64,000 nt of DNA. Origin: Taeniopygia guttata. Its lineage: Eukaryota; Chordata; Aves; Passeriformes; Estrildidae. Both the position numbers and the translations under genes were made by a program. Position 1 is the first letter of the stretch; each line of letters opens with the position of its first letter. Shown piece after piece: positions 60,901 to 64,000 of this stretch. Below the pieces are notes generated by a model. That model saw only the letters and a program-made list of their open reading frames with translations. It searched no databases and was not told the origin of the DNA. Location: the NCBI RefSeq assembly GCF_048771995.1, contig NC_133032.1:26003501-26067500 (forward strand). The letters are read 5' to 3'.

Positions 60901-63900
60901 TTTTCATGTATCCAAACACAAAGCAGTTCTAAGCCAACTGTGCTGTTAGAGCTGCAAAACCCTCAGGCAAGCCAGCACACCGGTTAGTTATTACTTTTAT
61001 TTAAAGCTGGGCAAAATCCCAGTAGGTATTTAAATATTTCCTTGCAGCTCAACTACTCACATTGTTTCAAATCCAAATCCAATCTTTTAGAATAAAGCTA
61101 GTAATTTTCTCCTTCTGACTTCCTACAGTTTTGAACTAGCTGGTAGACACTGACAATAAAAAGTTTTCAATGGTCCTACAAGTGTCTGTTTAAGATCCAA
61201 AAACAGAGCAAGAGTTATGACTAGGTTCAGTTCATGAACATTGAAACAAGCCTGTACAGGTAGTTCAATCTTGGAACTTGTCACAGAAGCTGTGCATGCA
61301 CTTGAATGTAAGAAATAATTAAACCAAACAGATACACCCAAGGTTTGCCTGACACCAGGATCCTTTCTTCAGCCTAAGAACAACTGTCAGCCTGCTTCAA
61401 TGGCAAACAGACGGGCTAAGGCCACTAAAGGAGAAGTGCAGCTTTCCTGCAGGGAAGGCTGAGCAGAGGTGGTTTCATCTACTGGCATCAAATGGATTTC
61501 CATCATTCACATTTCCCTCTGATTCAAGCCTTTTTGAGATAAGTACTGGATTATGCCACCCAAAATTGCAAATAATTAGAGTACTGAAACCACATGTTAC
61601 AGTAAACTGCATTTCTTTATCCATCTCTGCCTGAAGCCTTTTTTTTTTTTTTTGTCAAAATACTTTAAATTAATGGAGGTATTCAAAAGCATCTAAAAAT
61701 GGTATTTATTAAAAATCGGCACAATACCATAAGAGTTCATCCCTTTTTTTCTTCTCTGTTACTGTACTAGTTAGCATAAAATTTAAAAATCTTAAGGACA
61801 CAGGAAGCAGTAACAGTGAACAGAAGGTACTTTTCCTCCAGTCACATTTGGAGCCATGAAAGACAAAAATCATCTCTTCCAGAACCAACCTGTTTCTCAG
61901 AAGATGGCCATCAAGTGGACACAAATTTCTGGAAGGAGTTTGTAATACATGCAGTCCTCAAAACAACATATCTCTACCTGTGAATTCATCCTAAACACTA
62001 TCAGGCAGGAGGTGCAAGTTCTTCAACTGTCCAAAACTATTCTTTGACTCATACAGAATAAAGAGTCACAGATAGGACTGAGCTCAGTTCTACAATTAAT
62101 TCAGCCAGTGCATGCTCAGAGATTATTGCATTTAATTATTCTAATTTTTAAATGCTGAATGAGATTTAGAATCCTGTAAATTAAATTTGAAATAATTTAT
62201 GTTTGCAATGTAGTTTGTGATACCATAGGTCTAGGCTGCTTCATGCTATGTTTGGTTTTACTCAAGTGCCTGAAATACAGAACAGCCCTTGATGACAGCA
62301 AGTGACAGAAGCAGAAACCCTGTTTCATGGTAACACACACTGGGAATTTGTAATGCCTTGTTATTTACAGTTCTGACTATTGATTAACTCTGAACTATGA
62401 GTAAACGATGCTGTTTAAATTACAGATAAGACTATTTAATTATGATGAATTAAGAGTTAAGTAATTAAACAAAATCTTCTAGAGTAAGTGAAACATCTAC
62501 TTACCTTCTGCAACTGAAATTCCTTCACAAAGACCATGCCCAGCTATTCCACTCCTGAGATGTGCAAACCCCACAGGGTGAGACAAGCTGTTTTGGCCAG
62601 CCATGTTCCTGAACTGCCCCACTCCCACCTCTCTCTCCCCTGATACAGGAACAAGAAACAACCATGCACTCATCCTGACTCTAGAACCTGATCTCCAGAG
62701 GTGGAGAGTGGGCCACACACAGCAAAGTGGAATTGGATCCTTACACACGAGCCTCTCCCCCAGGAATCGGGACACACCAACTCAATTTTACTACAAAATA
62801 TTACACAGTATCATATAAATGTCCAGGGTGTGTGAATGCCACAGTTACTCCTTTCCAGTGCCATCATCAGGAGCAGGACAGCAGGAAATGTTGTGGAAAG
62901 CAGACTGGGTTTGTATTTCCTCTTTCTAGCAGATAAAACCAATACTAACAATGAACTGGGTTCAAGGGGTACAAAGAAAAAAAAACAAAACAAAACAAAA
63001 CAAAAAAAAACCCAACAGAAAACAGAAATCAGAGCTCAAGATTGAGAGCCATTGACTCCATCAAGCATTAGATTACAGGATCCCAGAAACGGATGCTTCT
63101 TTAGCTGGAAGACACTTCCAGGAAAAAAGCCTGATAGGAAGCATCAAGAACAGGTACTAGGATGGACCCAGACAATACTGCTGTCACAGATATCCCTGAA
63201 GAACAGATCATCCTACATTTTTCAACACAGAAGACCCTACAGTGCCTAATGCTGAAGCTTCAGCTCAGATAATGTTGTGACTGGACAGCTTCCCTGCCCC
63301 TTCCCATGTGTGCCTGGACAAATAGATGAGCCTGGCAGAAGAGGAGCTGATCTCAAGAGCTACTCACTAACAATTTCTTGTTATGTCTTATCCTTTGCTT
63401 AATACCCACATTGGTATGGGTATATCTATCCCATCCCTTTATTTGGGGGATGATTATGTTGATTTCAGATGGTATAAATACTGGGAAGAAGAGAGAAAAC
63501 TGAGCACCAAAGCTGTCTTCACTACAGTGAGCTTGGCCATGCTTACTTCCACCTGCTGTTCCAAATTTCTTCTGGTACCAATGAATTAACACACTTTTTG
63601 CTTTTGGAAACAACGGAATTAAGCACATCACTGAAAAGACACCCAAAATACCAAGTGAGACTTTAATCATCCTTCACAAGACTTAAGAGCTAAAGTTGGC
63701 TGATTCGATTTTTTTTGGTTTAAGAAGACCTTTCATGGACATCCATAAATCCATAAATTGTGCCAGCAAGAGAAGTTCTTGTACACCTAATAAAGAAGAC
63801 CAGATTGGAATAGCAGTAGTGAATATTAGTGGGTCAGGCAGTGCCACAGAACAGTGAATTAACAAGAGGGAGTAACAGAAAAAACTTGGCCTGGCTCCTG

Positions 63901-64000
63901 TCCTGGATGACCAGAAGTGGTACCGCTGCATTGTTGGCCATGAACAGTATGACAAAGGAATCGTAGGTCAATTAATCCTTTCAACATAAAGTTTACTAGA
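57901..64000 (-). other. GLS intron, distal part
   Basis: It holds a perfect hairpin at 57939-57966 and A-rich simple sequence at 62968-63010. The last kilobase has a texture unlike its neighbours but I could assign it to no gene or element. No exon is seen. GLS transcription across it is inferred from the exons to the left. Confidence 0.5.
57939..57966. repeat. Perfect 12-base hairpin in GLS intron
   Basis: The arms TTTCTCAATATT and AATATTGAGAAA are exact complements around the loop ctga. Confidence 0.85.

Noticed and set aside
63879-63989. 36-codon plus frame reading LAPVLDDQKWYRCIVGHEQY
   Set aside because: It looks protein-like but is short, is preceded at once by a stop, and has no splice signals that I trust. 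It is too near the window edge to judge.

Overview
The window is vertebrate nuclear DNA, almost certainly from a bird. Intron-split genes encode STAT4, STAT1 and the C-terminus of glutaminase GLS, in the order known for this conserved locus (GLS-STAT1-STAT4 on human 2q; I recall chicken chromosome 7). The introns are short and repeats are few. The LINEs are CR1, the dominant avian family, and two copies of an LTR that I remember as common in songbirds suggest a passerine (inference).

Layout: 1-1518 is STAT4 intron. 1519-21138 holds the last 18 coding exons of STAT4 on the plus strand (about 568 residues, from the coiled coil to the stop; the N-domain lies off the left edge). A broken CR1 of about 2.1 kb fills most of one STAT4 intron, and a decayed copy of one STAT4 exon lies about 600 bp downstream of its parent. 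21139 to about 22270 is the probable STAT4 3-prime UTR. About 23860-24640 is a CpG island, the STAT1 promoter, containing an ISRE, a GAS site and a CACGTG palindrome within 44 bp. 26591-45661 holds 23 STAT1 coding exons that join in frame to 755 residues (human STAT1-alpha has 750), followed by a 2 kb 3-prime UTR. STAT1 ends tail to tail with GLS, whose 3-prime UTR (about 48155-51286) and last four KGA-type coding exons (51287-53009) are on the minus strand. 53010-64000 is GLS intron in which I recognise no gene.

STAT4 and STAT1 are a tandem duplicate pair: from the coiled coil to the SH2 domain their exon lengths match one for one. Both act in cytokine and interferon signalling: after Janus-kinase phosphorylation of the C-terminal tyrosine (STAT4 at 16354-16356, STAT1 Tyr703 at 44537-44539) they dimerise through the SH2 domain and bind GAS DNA. 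The cluster at the STAT1 promoter is what autoregulation by interferon would need. GLS is a metabolic neighbour.

I found no undescribed system. The best leads are the dead STAT4 exon copy, the compact interferon-response cluster, a conserved-looking STAT1-beta stop at a splice donor, a lineage-specific STAT1 tail exon, and several perfect short hairpins. Exon borders come from reading splice signals, frame closure and remembered protein sequences; no alignment was run.
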